A DNA stretch of 64,000 nucleotides from Aliamphritea ceti (GCF_024347215.1 NZ_AP025282.1:3038001-3102000); one strand, 5' to 3'; counted from the first letter of the stretch, positions 1 through 9,168 are shown. The notes: generated by a model from the sequence alone, not told the origin. Translations and numbers: made by a program.

Positions 1-956
1 TGCTGTCCGGCCATACGGATACTGTTCCGGTCACCGGTCAAAACTGGACCTGTGAGCCTTACCAGCTAAGCGAAGCTAATGGCCGCTACTACGGCCGTGG
101 CACCAGTGATATGAAAACCTTCATAGCATCAGCACTGGCAGCAGTACCTGCAATGCAGGCAGCTGACCTGCAGCTGCCGATTCACCTGGCATTCTCTTAC
201 GACGAAGAAATCGGCTGTGTTGGTGTACGTCGTATGATCGACACTCTGAAAAGCCACCCGGTTAAACCTGCAATTTGCATCATCGGTGAACCCACTGAAA
301 TGCAAGTTGTTACCGCGCACAAAGGCAAGTTGGCGGCAAAAGTCAGTGTCTACGGCAAAGAATGCCATTCCGGCATGGCACCATACGGTGTTAACGCCGT
401 GAACTACGCCGCCCGCATGATTACCTGGCTGGAACAGCTGGCCCATGAAAAGCAAACTCTGGGCCCCTTTGAAGACGGCTACGACATTTCTTACACCACA
501 GTACATACAGGTGTTGTGCATGGCGGCACCGTTGTAAATATCGTGCCTAATTTATGCGAGTTCATTTTTGAATTCCGCAACGTTGCTGCAGAAGATCCCC
601 GCGGTCTGCTCGAACGCCTGCAAGGTTATGCCGACAAACTGACTGAAGAAATGCGCACTGTTGATTCGGATTGCCGCATTGAAATCAATATCACGACCGA
701 ATACCCAGGGTTAAGTACCGCCAGCGATAGCGAAGTAATTGCCTTCGTTAAAAACCTTGCCCAGCCGCTGGCAAAAAAACATATCAACTTCGGCACCGAA
801 GGTGGCCTGTTCAGCAAAGCTCTGGGCATTCCAACCGTCGTCTGCGGCCCGGGCAGCATGGATCAGGGCCACAAGCCGGATGAATTTATTCATATTGATC
901 AAATTAACCAGTGCGATGCCTTCATGGACCGCTTGATTACCCAGCTAAGCGCATGA
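1..956 (+). CDS. argE: Acetylornithine deacetylase (ArgE-type), 5' end outside window
   Basis: Zn-dependent M20-family deacylase that releases acetate from N-acetylornithine in cytoplasmic arginine synthesis. The reading frame is open from base 3, so roughly the first 65-70 residues of a ~385-residue enzyme lie upstream. Visible metal and catalytic motifs in order are SGHTD (His codon at 12-14, Asp at 18-20), GRGTSDMK with the bridging Asp at 108-110, DEEIG with the catalytic Glu pair near 204-209, GEPTEM, and the late GPGSMDQGHKPDE with the last His ligand. Stop is TGA at 954-956. The next gene is an amino acid permease 131 bases on, so a role in breakdown of an acylated amino acid rather than biosynthesis is possible. 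Family assignment is firm; the exact substrate is inferred. Confidence 0.9.
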   Translation, partial: LSGHTDTVPVTGQNWTCEPYQLSEANGRYYGRGTSDMKTFIASALAAVPAMQAADLQLPIHLAFSYDEEIGCVGVRRMIDTLKSHPVKPAICIIGEPTEMQVVTAHKGKLAAKVSVYGKECHSGMAPYGVNAVNYAARMITWLEQLAHEKQTLGPFEDGYDISYTTVHTGVVHGGTVVNIVPNLCEFIFEFRNVAAEDPRGLLERLQGYADKLTEEMRTVDSDCRIEINITTEYPGLSTASDSEVIAFVKNLAQPLAKKHINFGTEGGLFSKALGIPTVVCGPGSMDQGHKPDEFIHIDQINQCDAFMDRLITQLSA

Positions 957-1027
957 GTCGCCAGCCAGGTTTTAACAAGATGCGCACATCGCAAATTGTG
1001 GAGGAAGTCTTACCCGTTGTACCGTCC

Positions 1028-1049
1028 GGTCTTATACTTGAATAAGACC
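1028..1049. promoter_or_regulatory. Perfect inverted repeat upstream of the permease
   Basis: GGTCTTAT (1028-1035) and ATAAGACC (1042-1049) are perfect 8-base arms around a 6-base centre. There is no T-tract, so it is not a normal terminator. Its position 38 bases before the permease start suggests an operator, for example for a GntR-type dimer; this is inference. Confidence 0.4.
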
Positions 1050-1087
1050 AACCTGATATCAAAAATATAATAAACCAGGAGTAAAAA

Positions 1088-2515
1088 ATGTCTGACAATT
1101 CTACCTACGCCTCAGGCGGCGCTGATGCTTCCCAGAGAAGTGCCAGCAAGGGGTTCAGCAGAGTTCTCGGTTTAGGCTCACTATTAGCCGTTGCCGTTGG
1201 TCTGGTTGTATCCCAGGGTGTTATGGTTCTGATGCTACAGGGTGCTGGCATCGCGGGTCTGGGCTTTATTGTCCCACTGGCCATCGGTTATATTCTGGCC
1301 CTGACCTATGTCTATTCATTCTCTGAACTATCACTGATGATTCCCCGTGCGGGCAGTCTCAGTAGTTATACTGAGGTGGCTATTGGCCATTTCCCCGCTA
1401 TTCTTGCGGTCTTCTCCGGCTATGTCGTGGTGGCAATGTTTGCCCTTTCGGCTGAGCTGTTACTGGTCGACTTTATTATCGACAAAATTTATCCGGGTGC
1501 TTTCCCGCAGTACACCGTAGGCTTTGGCTTACTGGCTATCTTTACCGCACTGAACCTGATGGGCATTGATGTATTTGCCAAGCTACAGTCAGTACTTGCG
1601 TTTGTCATGGTTGTTGTTTTGCTGGTACTTGGCCTGACAGCAGTATCCGGTTTTGCTAATCCACAGCCTGCTGATATTGATCTGACATCTACCTGGAACC
1701 CATTGGGTGCAGAAGTAATTACACTGGTTGCACTGGCAATCTGGGGTTACGTAGGCGCGGAATTTGTTTGCCCGCTGGTGGAAGAATCCAAAAATCCTGA
1801 GCGTAACATTCCTCGTTCTATGATTATCGGCGTTACCGTTATTTTCGGTACTATCGCTATCTACTGTCTGGGTGCCCTGCTGTACATTCCAGCAGATGAC
1901 CTGGCGGGTTCTCCGTTACCACATTACGACTACTTCAAAGCAGTATTCGGCGATGTAGGTTTAACTTTCCTGGCCGTTGCAGCTGTTACTGCCACCTGTT
2001 CTACGGTTAACACTTCCCTGGCTGCTATTCCACGTATGCTTTACGGTATGGCACAAAATGGCCAGGCGTTCCCACAGTTCAAAAAACTGACTAAAACGAC
2101 TAAAACCCCTTGGGTTGCGGTGGTATTTGTTGCTGCTGTAACGGGCATTCCAATGCTGGTAATGGGTGACAACCCGGATGCCATTGGTCTGTTACTAATC
2201 TCCGCTGCTATTGCATGGTTGCTGGCTTACATCATTACCCACATTAACGTTATCGCACTGCGTAAACGCTACCCGGATATGAAACGCCCTTATAAGACAC
2301 CTTTCTACCCGCTGCCACAGATTATCGGTATTGCAGGTATGATCTACGCGGTGATCTACGCATCACCGGCTCCTGAACTGAGTAATCAGATCTTCGGAGC
2401 AGCTGGTGCTGTGCTGGCTATCGTATCGGTGATTGGTGTGTTTTGGGTGAAAGTGGTGATGAAGAAAAACCTCTTCGAGCCTGAACCTATTGAAAAAGCA
2501 CTGGACGCTGAATAA
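1088..2515 (+). CDS. APC-superfamily amino acid permease
   Basis: Inner-membrane amino acid transporter of 475 residues, with about 12 hydrophobic segments spread along the chain. The first helix carries the small-residue stretch GLGSLLAVAVG expected for substrate contact, and the cytosolic loop motif ESKNPERNIPRSM around residue 232 is the classic APC signature. The start is supported by AGGAG 7 bases ahead of the ATG. It follows the argE-type deacylase in the same direction but has its own upstream inverted repeat (1028-1049) and its own terminator, so it may be separately controlled. The substrate cannot be told from sequence; the neighbour hints at an amino acid or acyl-amino acid product. 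Confidence 0.88.
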   Translation: MSDNSTYASGGADASQRSASKGFSRVLGLGSLLAVAVGLVVSQGVMVLMLQGAGIAGLGFIVPLAIGYILALTYVYSFSELSLMIPRAGSLSSYTEVAIGHFPAILAVFSGYVVVAMFALSAELLLVDFIIDKIYPGAFPQYTVGFGLLAIFTALNLMGIDVFAKLQSVLAFVMVVVLLVLGLTAVSGFANPQPADIDLTSTWNPLGAEVITLVALAIWGYVGAEFVCPLVEESKNPERNIPRSMIIGVTVIFGTIAIYCLGALLYIPADDLAGSPLPHYDYFKAVFGDVGLTFLAVAAVTATCSTVNTSLAAIPRMLYGMAQNGQAFPQFKKLTKTTKTPWVAVVFVAAVTGIPMLVMGDNPDAIGLLLISAAIAWLLAYIITHINVIALRKRYPDMKRPYKTPFYPLPQIIGIAGMIYAVIYASPAPELSNQIFGAAGAVLAIVSVIGVFWVKVVMKKNLFEPEPIEKALDAE

Positions 2516-2541
2516 CAGCTCTGGTCTGACTTAGTAACACC

Positions 2542-2572
2542 AAAAAAGGCAGTGAATTCACTGCCTTTTTTT
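2542..2572 (+). terminator. Intrinsic terminator after the permease
   Basis: AAAAAAGGCAGTGAA is followed by its exact reverse complement and a run of seven T. The symmetric A and T flanks let it serve the convergent LysR gene as well. Confidence 0.9.
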
Positions 2573-2596
2573 ATGGAATACCAATTACCAAATCTA

Positions 2597-3508
2597 TTAC
2601 TGCTCACACATAAAGTCAGTTAAGAAATCACTGAATGCCTGGACCTGACGTGGCATGTAACGACGTTGCGGATAGACTATCTGTAAACCAACGGATTCAT
2701 CATCCTGCTGACTCAGACCTGCCGTAAAGTCTTCCAGTAAAGGTATCAGCCGACCGGTACTGATATCCTTACAAACATCCCAGTAAGACTTCAGCACAAT
2801 GCCCATTCCCTGAAGCGCCCACTGACGTACAAGCGCGCCATCATTACCGGTCATAACAGGTGTTATATGCATCGCTGTTTCCTGCCCTTCAATCACGAAG
2901 AACCAGACATTCCTTACTTCTCCAGACGGCGCCATAACAATACAGTCGTGTGTCTCGAGGTCAGCAGGATGTTTTGGCTTGCCTCTGTGCTGTAAATATT
3001 CAGGAGACGCACACAACAGTCGGCGGTTTGACACCAGTGGACGTGCAATCAGACTGCTGTCTGGCAGGTTGCCTATTCTGATGCCCAGATCAAAGCCTCT
3101 CTGCGCCAGATTCATGATGCCATCGTCCAGATGCAGCGAAACCTGAACCTTAGGATACTGACGTACAAACTTCGCCAATGCTTCAGCTATAAACTGACGG
3201 CCGAAATCAGATGGTGCAGTGACAGCCAAACGGCCACTTAACTCCGCTGCCTCATCCTTTAAGACAGCTTCTGCTATGTGCAGCTCTTCAACTATGCGTA
3301 AACATGACTGATAAAAACGCTCTCCTGACGGAGTCAGGCCAATGCTACGGGTACTGCGATGTAAAAGACGGGTTTCGTACCTGGCCTCCAGGCTGTTAAT
3401 TCTGGCAGTCATTGCTGCCGGTGATAAGCCCACCTGCCGACCTGCAGCCGCTAAACCACCCGCTTTAACTACTTCAACAAACAACTCTACGTCATCAAGT
3501 TTCGCCAT
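2597..3508 (-). CDS. LysR-family transcriptional regulator
   Basis: DNA-binding regulator of 303 residues with an N-terminal winged HTH (residues 1-60; FVEVVKAGGLAAAGRQVGLS and LLHRSTRSIGLT are typical LysR HTH/wing sequences) and a C-terminal effector-binding domain. An in-frame ATG exists 33 bases upstream at 3541, but it would overlap a 15-base palindrome (3537-3551) that looks like the regulator's own binding site, and family proteins begin near MAKLDDVELF, so 3508 is chosen. It is divergent from the VOC protein and the NemA-like reductase, which are its probable targets. Confidence 0.88.
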   Translation of the reverse strand: MAKLDDVELFVEVVKAGGLAAAGRQVGLSPAAMTARINSLEARYETRLLHRSTRSIGLTPSGERFYQSCLRIVEELHIAEAVLKDEAAELSGRLAVTAPSDFGRQFIAEALAKFVRQYPKVQVSLHLDDGIMNLAQRGFDLGIRIGNLPDSSLIARPLVSNRRLLCASPEYLQHRGKPKHPADLETHDCIVMAPSGEVRNVWFFVIEGQETAMHITPVMTGNDGALVRQWALQGMGIVLKSYWDVCKDISTGRLIPLLEDFTAGLSQQDDESVGLQIVYPQRRYMPRQVQAFSDFLTDFMCEQ

Positions 3509-3536
3509 AAAAGTACGGACCTTTGACTTACCATTA

Positions 3537-3551
3537 TTCACATTAAGTGAA
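3537..3551. promoter_or_regulatory. LysR-type palindrome (T-N11-A) in divergent promoter region
   Basis: TTCACATTAAGTGAA is a perfect palindrome with T-N11-A spacing, the usual LysR box form. It lies between the LysR gene and the VOC-nemA pair, so autoregulation and control of the pair is the natural reading. Confidence 0.5.
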
Positions 3552-3642
3552 TTATCATTTCACATTGACACCAATTATCAAAATATTCTGCAAAGCTTAG
3601 CCTGTCACTATTCAGTCAACACAACCCCATACAGGCCAACAC

Positions 3643-4083
3643 ATGAAACTGAATCACGCGTTACTGTCATGCATGAACATAGCTGCCATGGAAGACTTCT
3701 TTACCCGGATTATGGGTTTCACCGACGGACCACGCCCGCCATTTCCATTCGAGGGAAGCTGGCTATATAGCGACAACCTGCCAGTACTTCATCTGGTCAG
3801 TTCATCTACATCGGCAGTATCACAGCAACAATATCTGCAACCAGTGAAACCGCTTAACGACCTCACTGTGTTGTCATCAGACTGTGCAGGCCAGCAATTA
3901 ATTGACCATCTGGCTTTTCAGGGCGACGACTATAACGCGCTGATACAACGCCTTGATCAGCATCAGGCAACCTACTTTGAACGCACCGTTCCACTGAGTA
4001 ATGAACATCAGGTTTTCATTGTCGGGCCTGAGCAACTCAAGCTGGAAATTCTTTTCAGTCAGAACAAAACACCATTGCCCTGA
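3643..4083 (+). CDS. VOC (glyoxalase/dioxygenase fold) family protein
   Basis: Small protein of 146 residues with the paired beta-alpha-beta-beta-beta modules of the vicinal-oxygen-chelate fold. Possible metal ligands are His5 (LNHALLS), the His in IDHLAF near residue 89 and the Glu in LKLEILF near the C-terminus, matching the H-H-E triad seen in many members. It is not close to GloA itself. It precedes a NemA-like reductase by 83 bases and faces a LysR gene, which recalls the nemRA-gloA electrophile-stress operon of E. coli. Detoxification of a reactive carbonyl or similar compound is inferred, not shown. Confidence 0.8.
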   Translation: MKLNHALLSCMNIAAMEDFFTRIMGFTDGPRPPFPFEGSWLYSDNLPVLHLVSSSTSAVSQQQYLQPVKPLNDLTVLSSDCAGQQLIDHLAFQGDDYNALIQRLDQHQATYFERTVPLSNEHQVFIVGPEQLKLEILFSQNKTPLP

Positions 4084-4166
4084 AAATCCGTGAGCAAACA
4101 CCATGACTGCAACTTCAGCAGTCGCCACCACATTCAAAATCACCAGCCGTTAACCAAGGAATACAC

Positions 4167-5267
4167 ATGTCAGATCTGAACCTTCAAAGTCAGGGCCGCA
4201 TCGGCCAGACAAGCACAGCTAACCGAATCGTCATGGCGCCCATGACCCGAGCCCGCACCACTCAACCCGGCGATATTCCCAATGCCCTGATGGCTGAGTA
4301 TTACGCACAGCGTGCCAGCGCCGGACTGATCATTTCAGAAGCTACTCAAATTTCACCCCAGGGCCAGGGATATTCCTATACCCCAGGTATATTTTCAGAA
4401 GCACATTTACAAGGCTGGAAACTGGTGACAGAAGCAGTGCACCAGGCTGAAGGTAAAATTTTCTCCCAGTTATGGCATGTTGGCCGCATGTCCCATGAAT
4501 CTTTCCATACCGACGGAAAACCCGTCGCACCTTCAGCTATCGAACCCATGGCTCAGGTATGGATAGTTGATGAAAATGGTGAAGGACAAATGCTCGATTG
4601 CCCAACACCCCGGGCCCTCAACTTGCCAGAAATCAGACATATTATTGCGGACTACCGGCAAGCAGCCAGTAACGCTATTAATGCAGGCTTTGATGGTGTT
4701 GAAATACATGCAGCCAACGGCTATCTGATTGACCAGTTTATGCGCCGCAGCTCGAACACCCGCACTGATAACTACGGCGGCTCAATCGAAAATCGTATCC
4801 GCTTTGCCTGTGAAGTTACCGCTGCAGTCTGTGAAACAATCGGCGCTGAAAAAGTAGGTATCCGGCTGGCGCCATTTATTACCCAGCGCGGCATGAACGA
4901 CAGCGAAGCCATTGAAGCGATTCTGCAGGCGGCACGCTACTTCAACGATCTAGGCATTGCTTACATTCATCTGGCAGAAGCTGACTGGGAAGATGCGCCT
5001 GTTGTAACCGACAGCTTTCGTCATATTCTCCGGGATGTGTTTGATGGTGCCATTATTGTTGCCGGTAATTTTACCCAGGCAAGCGGCGAACAGCTGATTC
5101 AAAGCGGCATGGCTGATTACATAGCCTACGGACGTAAGTTCATTACCAACCCCGATCTGCCGCGACGTTTCGCCGAAAACCTGCCTTTGGAATGCCTTAA
5201 AGATAAGAGCAACCTGTTTGGTGGAACAGCAATCGGCTATACCGATTACCCTGCACTCCCTGACTAA
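4167..5267 (+). CDS. nemA: Old Yellow Enzyme family ene-reductase, NemA-like
   Basis: FMN-dependent NAD(P)H oxidoreductase that reduces activated C=C bonds, N-ethylmaleimide, quinones or nitro-compounds in the cytoplasm. Length 366 is normal for the family. The barrel starts with NRIVMAPMTRAR; the substrate-anion pair is His181 and Asn184 with the proton donor Tyr186 (HAANGYLIDQF), and the FMN-phosphate region near the end contains DYIAYGRKFITNPDLP. The start follows AAGGA nine bases upstream. It probably forms an operon with the VOC protein, under the divergent LysR regulator. Function within the family is confident; the natural substrate is unknown. Confidence 0.9.
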   Translation: MSDLNLQSQGRIGQTSTANRIVMAPMTRARTTQPGDIPNALMAEYYAQRASAGLIISEATQISPQGQGYSYTPGIFSEAHLQGWKLVTEAVHQAEGKIFSQLWHVGRMSHESFHTDGKPVAPSAIEPMAQVWIVDENGEGQMLDCPTPRALNLPEIRHIIADYRQAASNAINAGFDGVEIHAANGYLIDQFMRRSSNTRTDNYGGSIENRIRFACEVTAAVCETIGAEKVGIRLAPFITQRGMNDSEAIEAILQAARYFNDLGIAYIHLAEADWEDAPVVTDSFRHILRDVFDGAIIVAGNFTQASGEQLIQSGMADYIAYGRKFITNPDLPRRFAENLPLECLKDKSNLFGGTAIGYTDYPALPD

Positions 5268-5310
5268 GCAAATACTCAAGTCAATTGCACAACAGCATGA
5301 CACAGCGCCA

Positions 5311-5338
5311 ACTCAGGATGCCTGAAGGTATCCTGAGT
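5311..5338 (+). terminator. Hairpin after nemA, weak terminator
   Basis: ACTCAGGAT (5311-5319) and ATCCTGAGT (5330-5338) are perfect 9-base arms with a 10-base loop. There is no immediate T-run (a TTTTT appears 11 bases later), so it may be a weak or Rho-assisted end, or an mRNA-stabilising hairpin. Confidence 0.45.
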
Positions 5339-5480
5339 AACTACGGTACTTTTTACTAAATTGATAATATTTGGGGATGTAATTACCTATGGATTTCCGT
5401 AGTATCTACTTAATACGAAAGGGAATTCTCAGAAAACATAGACGAAGGATCAGCAGCTTTTCTGTCATAAGGCTTATTGC

Positions 5481-6347
5481 ATGTTCGGACGTATCGTCGG
5501 AATACCCTTACCCTCCGGTAAGTATCACAATTTAATCAGCCCAGCTATCAAAGCGATTACCGCCGTGCTGACTCTGTGCTTACCAGTGCACATCCAGGCG
5601 GCATCCGCTCCGGCTAATCTGGAACTGATTACTGAAGACTTCCCACCGTTACAAATCCAGCTGAATAATCAGCCAAAAGGCTATGTTGTAGAATTTATTC
5701 AAGCACTGGTAAAAGAAGCCGCGCAACAACAGCCAATGGTAATAAAGGAAGTACACTTCGTCCCCTGGCGGCGGGCAATCAAAATGTCTCAGGACGGACC
5801 GAATAAACTGTTTTTTTCAATTTCACGCAACCAACAGCGCGAAAGTAAATATCACTGGATCGGCCCTGTATCACCCTATGAAGTCGTGGTCTATAAACAT
5901 AAAGACGGCCCGACTCTGGTACCTACCAAACTCGATCAGCTAAAACCTTATCGGGTTGCAGTACAGGCCGGAGGCAGTCTGGACACTTACTTTACCGAGC
6001 AAGACTTCACCCCAGTAAGAGTCTCCTATACTCGCCAAACTATCAAAATGCTCCGTGCTAATCACATCGATTACGCACCACAAGTAAACAGCTTTCTCTA
6101 TCGTATTGAAGAATTTGGCTACAACCCTGATGATTTCATACCGGTAATGAAAGTCGATGATCTTTCGAAGCAGTTATGGCTTGCTGCCAGCCCGGAGACA
6201 CCACTGGAAGTCGTACATGCCCTGCAGGCTGCATATATAAAACTGTCTGAGATAAACCTGTTAGATGATCTGATAAGTATATATACGCCAAACAGCCCGG
6301 TGATGCTGGAATATAGATTACAAAAACGGCTGAAAAACCAGTTCTGA
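5481..6347 (+). CDS. Periplasmic solute-binding protein, SBP_bac_3-like
   Basis: Protein of 288 residues with an N-terminal hydrophobic segment ending in VHIQAASA, read as a Sec signal peptide cut near residue 41. The rest has the pattern of type 3 extracellular solute-binding proteins: an opening ELITEDFPPLQ strand, then KGYVVEFIQALV and a VPWRRAI segment frequent in stand-alone members of this family. No ABC permease or ATPase is adjacent on this strand, so it may be an orphan binding protein that feeds a distant transporter or a sensor. AAGG precedes the ATG by nine bases. It is convergent with btuC. Confidence 0.75.
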   Translation: MFGRIVGIPLPSGKYHNLISPAIKAITAVLTLCLPVHIQAASAPANLELITEDFPPLQIQLNNQPKGYVVEFIQALVKEAAQQQPMVIKEVHFVPWRRAIKMSQDGPNKLFFSISRNQQRESKYHWIGPVSPYEVVVYKHKDGPTLVPTKLDQLKPYRVAVQAGGSLDTYFTEQDFTPVRVSYTRQTIKMLRANHIDYAPQVNSFLYRIEEFGYNPDDFIPVMKVDDLSKQLWLAASPETPLEVVHALQAAYIKLSEINLLDDLISIYTPNSPVMLEYRLQKRLKNQF

Positions 6348-6370
6348 ATTCTCAGTACTCAGGTACGCAG

Positions 6371-7399
6371 CTAGCGACGCGCTAACAAATAGCAAAAATA
6401 ACTGCCACCTACTGCTCCAGTGATGATGCCAATCGGCAATTCCTGCGGCGCCAGTAATATGCGTGCCACTATATCTACACCTAACATAAAGCCAGCGCCT
6501 GCCAGCGCACATAACGGCAGTAAAATACGGTTATCGCCACCCACAAAAGTGCGCATAATATGTGGCACAACTAAACCAACAAAACCAATCGTCCCGGTAA
6601 GAGACACGATAATACTTGTCACCAAAGTCGCCAGTAAGAGAACCGTTACTCGCACCCTGTTAACTGAGATGCCCAGAGCAGCCGCGCTCTCCTGCCCCAT
6701 CATCAGTGCATTCAAATTACGCGCCTGCCAGATAAGTAGAATCAGCCCTGCAGAAATCACCGCCACCGGAATCGGTAACAAATCCCAACGCGCTCTCCCC
6801 AAGCCACCTAGCATCCAGAAGACTACTGCTTGCGCAGCCCGCTGATCACCCAGAAAAATAAGCGCATTCGTACCGGCCATGAGTAAAAAGGAAATCGCTA
6901 CCCCGGCAAGCACCATACGATCAGGTCGCTGATTTTCAGGACGACGGATTAACAGCAATAACAGAAAGAAAGATAACAATCCGCCGGCAAAGCTAAATAC
7001 TGGCATGGTGTAAGCACCAATCACTAAACCTATGTGGGAAATAACCAACACAGCACCCAGTGAAGCACCGGAAGAAACACCCAATAGAAAAGGATCAGTC
7101 AGTGGGTTACGGGTAGCGGCCTGCAAAGCAGCTCCGGCAACAGCTAAACCTGCACCAGCCAGCATCGCCAATATTACCCGTGGCACCCGTAGCTCATTAA
7201 TAATGACAGCCTGAGAGCGGCGCCAGTCAGGCTCGATCATAGTGCCAAGCCAATCCGGACTAATGCCATGTAGCAGAATGCCCAGCACTTGTGCCGGGCT
7301 AATCTGGCTAACACCTATCATGATGCCAGCCAGCGAAAACACCAGGATAATCAGCAGCAGAACACTGCCAGTCAACCGTGGACTGTAGGTATGACTCAA
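6371..7399 (-). CDS. btuC: Vitamin B12 (FecCD-type) ABC transporter permease
   Basis: Inner-membrane permease of 342 residues with roughly ten hydrophobic helices. Conserved family segments include VPRVILAMLAGAGLAVAGAALQ, NPLTDPFLLGVSSGA and FVGLVVPHIMR, the last forming the contact with the ATPase. It is the last gene of a btuD-btuF-btuC set, four bases after btuF. FecCD permeases also import ferric siderophores; vitamin B12 or a related corrinoid is chosen here because a cobalamin riboswitch heads the operon. Confidence 0.88.
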   Translation of the reverse strand: MSHTYSPRLTGSVLLLIILVFSLAGIMIGVSQISPAQVLGILLHGISPDWLGTMIEPDWRRSQAVIINELRVPRVILAMLAGAGLAVAGAALQAATRNPLTDPFLLGVSSGASLGAVLVISHIGLVIGAYTMPVFSFAGGLLSFFLLLLLIRRPENQRPDRMVLAGVAISFLLMAGTNALIFLGDQRAAQAVVFWMLGGLGRARWDLLPIPVAVISAGLILLIWQARNLNALMMGQESAAALGISVNRVRVTVLLLATLVTSIIVSLTGTIGFVGLVVPHIMRTFVGGDNRILLPLCALAGAGFMLGVDIVARILLAPQELPIGIITGAVGGSYFCYLLARR

Positions 7400-7403
7400 A
7401 AGT

Positions 7404-8360
7404 TTAACGTCCGGTCAGATACATCTTCTCAGCCAGTTTCTCGACTGCCTGAACATTCAGTGGGCCCGGGGTAATTTCACCGTATTCAAGCGGCAAAAAG
7501 CGATCATTCTTCACAGCGTCCAGCGTAGAAAGTACCGGATGGCTCTTAATAAATTCCCATGAACCTTTCCAGCCGCCTTGCTGATAATCAACCAGAATAA
7601 AGAAATCAGGCTCAGCATCCATAACCGCTTCAATGCCTACTTTGCCCCAGCTGGTATCAATATTATCCATCACATTTTCACCACCAGCCGCACGGATCAG
7701 CGCAGTTGGCATGCCAAAACGGCCAGACGTGAAGATCTTGTCTTCACCGGAGTCATACAGGAATACTTTTACTGGCGGCTTCCCTTCAGTGTTATCAGCT
7801 ACTGTCTGCAAGCGGGACTTCCAGCCATCAACCAGCGTTTCGGCTTTTTCCTTTACGCCAAACACAGCGCCAAGGCGCAGCACGTCTTTATACAGCAGAT
7901 CCATAGAAGCATCCGGACCTGACTTAGTCAGATGCACACATGATTCCGTCAACTCGAGAACAGGTACACCTAATTCTCCCAGACTCTGCGGCGTCAGTTC
8001 ACCGTCGGTGCGCATGCCGTAGTTCCAACCGGCAAAAAACAAATCTGGATCTGCACTAAGAACGTTTTCAGTGGTCGGGTTCTTTGGTGCTAATTCCGGA
8101 ATATCACCGCGTTCACGATCATATTCAGGGGAGGTTTTATACCAACCGGTAATCCCGGTCAGGCCTGCAACGCTTTTCTGAATACCCAGTGCAAATGCCA
8201 TCTGACTCATATTCTGATCATGAATCACTGCCCGCTGTGGTGCAGCATCAAAAGTAACTGTACGACCACAACTATCAACGGTAACAGGGAAATCAGATGC
8301 CTGACTAAGCGGCGCCAGACTGGCAAGGAGGACTGCTGAACTGAACATTAGAGCGCGCAT
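7404..8360 (-). CDS. btuF: Vitamin B12 ABC transporter periplasmic binding protein
   Basis: Class III metal-chelate/corrinoid binding protein of 318 residues. The start at 8360 is chosen because AGAAGGA lies about eight bases upstream and gives a clean Sec signal peptide (MRALMFSSAVLLASLAPLSQASDF). The mature part begins with the family pattern PVTVDSCGRTVTF and has the DPDLFFAGW segment of the hinge region. The open frame upstream of 8360 (to 8456) lies inside btuD and lacks a signal peptide. The gene overlaps the 3' end of btuD by 56 bases. Assignment to B12 rather than iron rests on the riboswitch. Confidence 0.85.
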   Translation of the reverse strand: MRALMFSSAVLLASLAPLSQASDFPVTVDSCGRTVTFDAAPQRAVIHDQNMSQMAFALGIQKSVAGLTGITGWYKTSPEYDRERGDIPELAPKNPTTENVLSADPDLFFAGWNYGMRTDGELTPQSLGELGVPVLELTESCVHLTKSGPDASMDLLYKDVLRLGAVFGVKEKAETLVDGWKSRLQTVADNTEGKPPVKVFLYDSGEDKIFTSGRFGMPTALIRAAGGENVMDNIDTSWGKVGIEAVMDAEPDFFILVDYQQGGWKGSWEFIKSHPVLSTLDAVKNDRFLPLEYGEITPGPLNVQAVEKLAEKMYLTGR

Positions 8361-9168
8361 GTGCTTGTTCCTTCTTCTTTTTTGTGCAAGAAAAAAAGGG
8401 GAGCGAGGTGGCATAAAACGACCACTGCTCCCAAGGGTTAGAGTAGGTATTGGCACTCACGGCAAAAACTTTTTCGAATAACTCTGGGGTCAGTACTGTT
8501 TGAGGGCTACCCTCTCCCACTAACCGCCCCTGCTGCATGACTAGCACCCGATCGCAATAACGCGCCGCCAGTGGGAAATCATGCAGAGACACTAAACTGC
8601 TGACCGGTAACTTTCGTAATAACTGCATCAGACTGAGCTGATGCTCAATGTCCAGATGATTACAGGGCTCATCGAGCACCAGTAACTGCGGTTGCTGCAC
8701 CAGTGCCCGACAGATCATCACGCGCTTACGCTCACCGCCTGACAGCTCACTGATATCCCGATCCAGATAACGGCTTAAATGAAACTGCCTGACAGCATCA
8801 TTAATCACCTGCTCTGCATCCGGATCATTACCGGTAAACCAGTGCTGGTGCGGCGTACGGCCTGTCGCAATCACCGAACGAACACTCAGCTGAAAATCAG
8901 CGGGCATTTCCTGCGTTACAGCAGCAACCTGCAGCGCCCGTTGCCGATCTGTAAGGTCACGGACATTCCGACCATTCAGACAGACAGATCCGGCATATTG
9001 GCGCAAAGCACCAAACAGGCAGCGCAGCAGAGTCGTTTTACCGGCACCGTTAGGCCCCAGCACTCCGACAACTTCGCCAGGACGCATACTGAAACTGACA
9101 TCATCGAGCAGCAAACGCTGTTGATCGCCAGACACAGTCAAGTCCTTAACCTGCAGCAGATCAGCCAC
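8305..9168 (-). CDS. btuD: Vitamin B12 ABC transporter ATP-binding protein
   Basis: Cytoplasmic ATPase of 287 residues: Walker A GPNGAGKTT (about residues 38-46), Q-loop near VTQEM, signature LSGGERKR (about 142-149), Walker B LLVLDEP and H-loop SLHD. First gene after the cobalamin riboswitch. The C-terminus is unusual: after the expected family end (VFAVSANTYSNPW) the frame runs about 30 residues further, through a T-run and an A-run and 56 bases into btuF. This may be a real overlap, giving translational coupling, or a slippage or sequencing effect in the homopolymers. Confidence 0.87.
   Translation of the reverse strand: MADLLQVKDLTVSGDQQRLLLDDVSFSMRPGEVVGVLGPNGAGKTTLLRCLFGALRQYAGSVCLNGRNVRDLTDRQRALQVAAVTQEMPADFQLSVRSVIATGRTPHQHWFTGNDPDAEQVINDAVRQFHLSRYLDRDISELSGGERKRVMICRALVQQPQLLVLDEPCNHLDIEHQLSLMQLLRKLPVSSLVSLHDFPLAARYCDRVLVMQQGRLVGEGSPQTVLTPELFEKVFAVSANTYSNPWEQWSFYATSLPFFSCTKKKKEQAHARSNVQFSSPPCQSGAA

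Noticed and set aside
3342..3770. 142-codon plus-strand frame across the LysR-VOC region
   Set aside because: It overlaps the LysR gene on the opposite strand and the VOC gene in another frame, with no ribosome site or domain.
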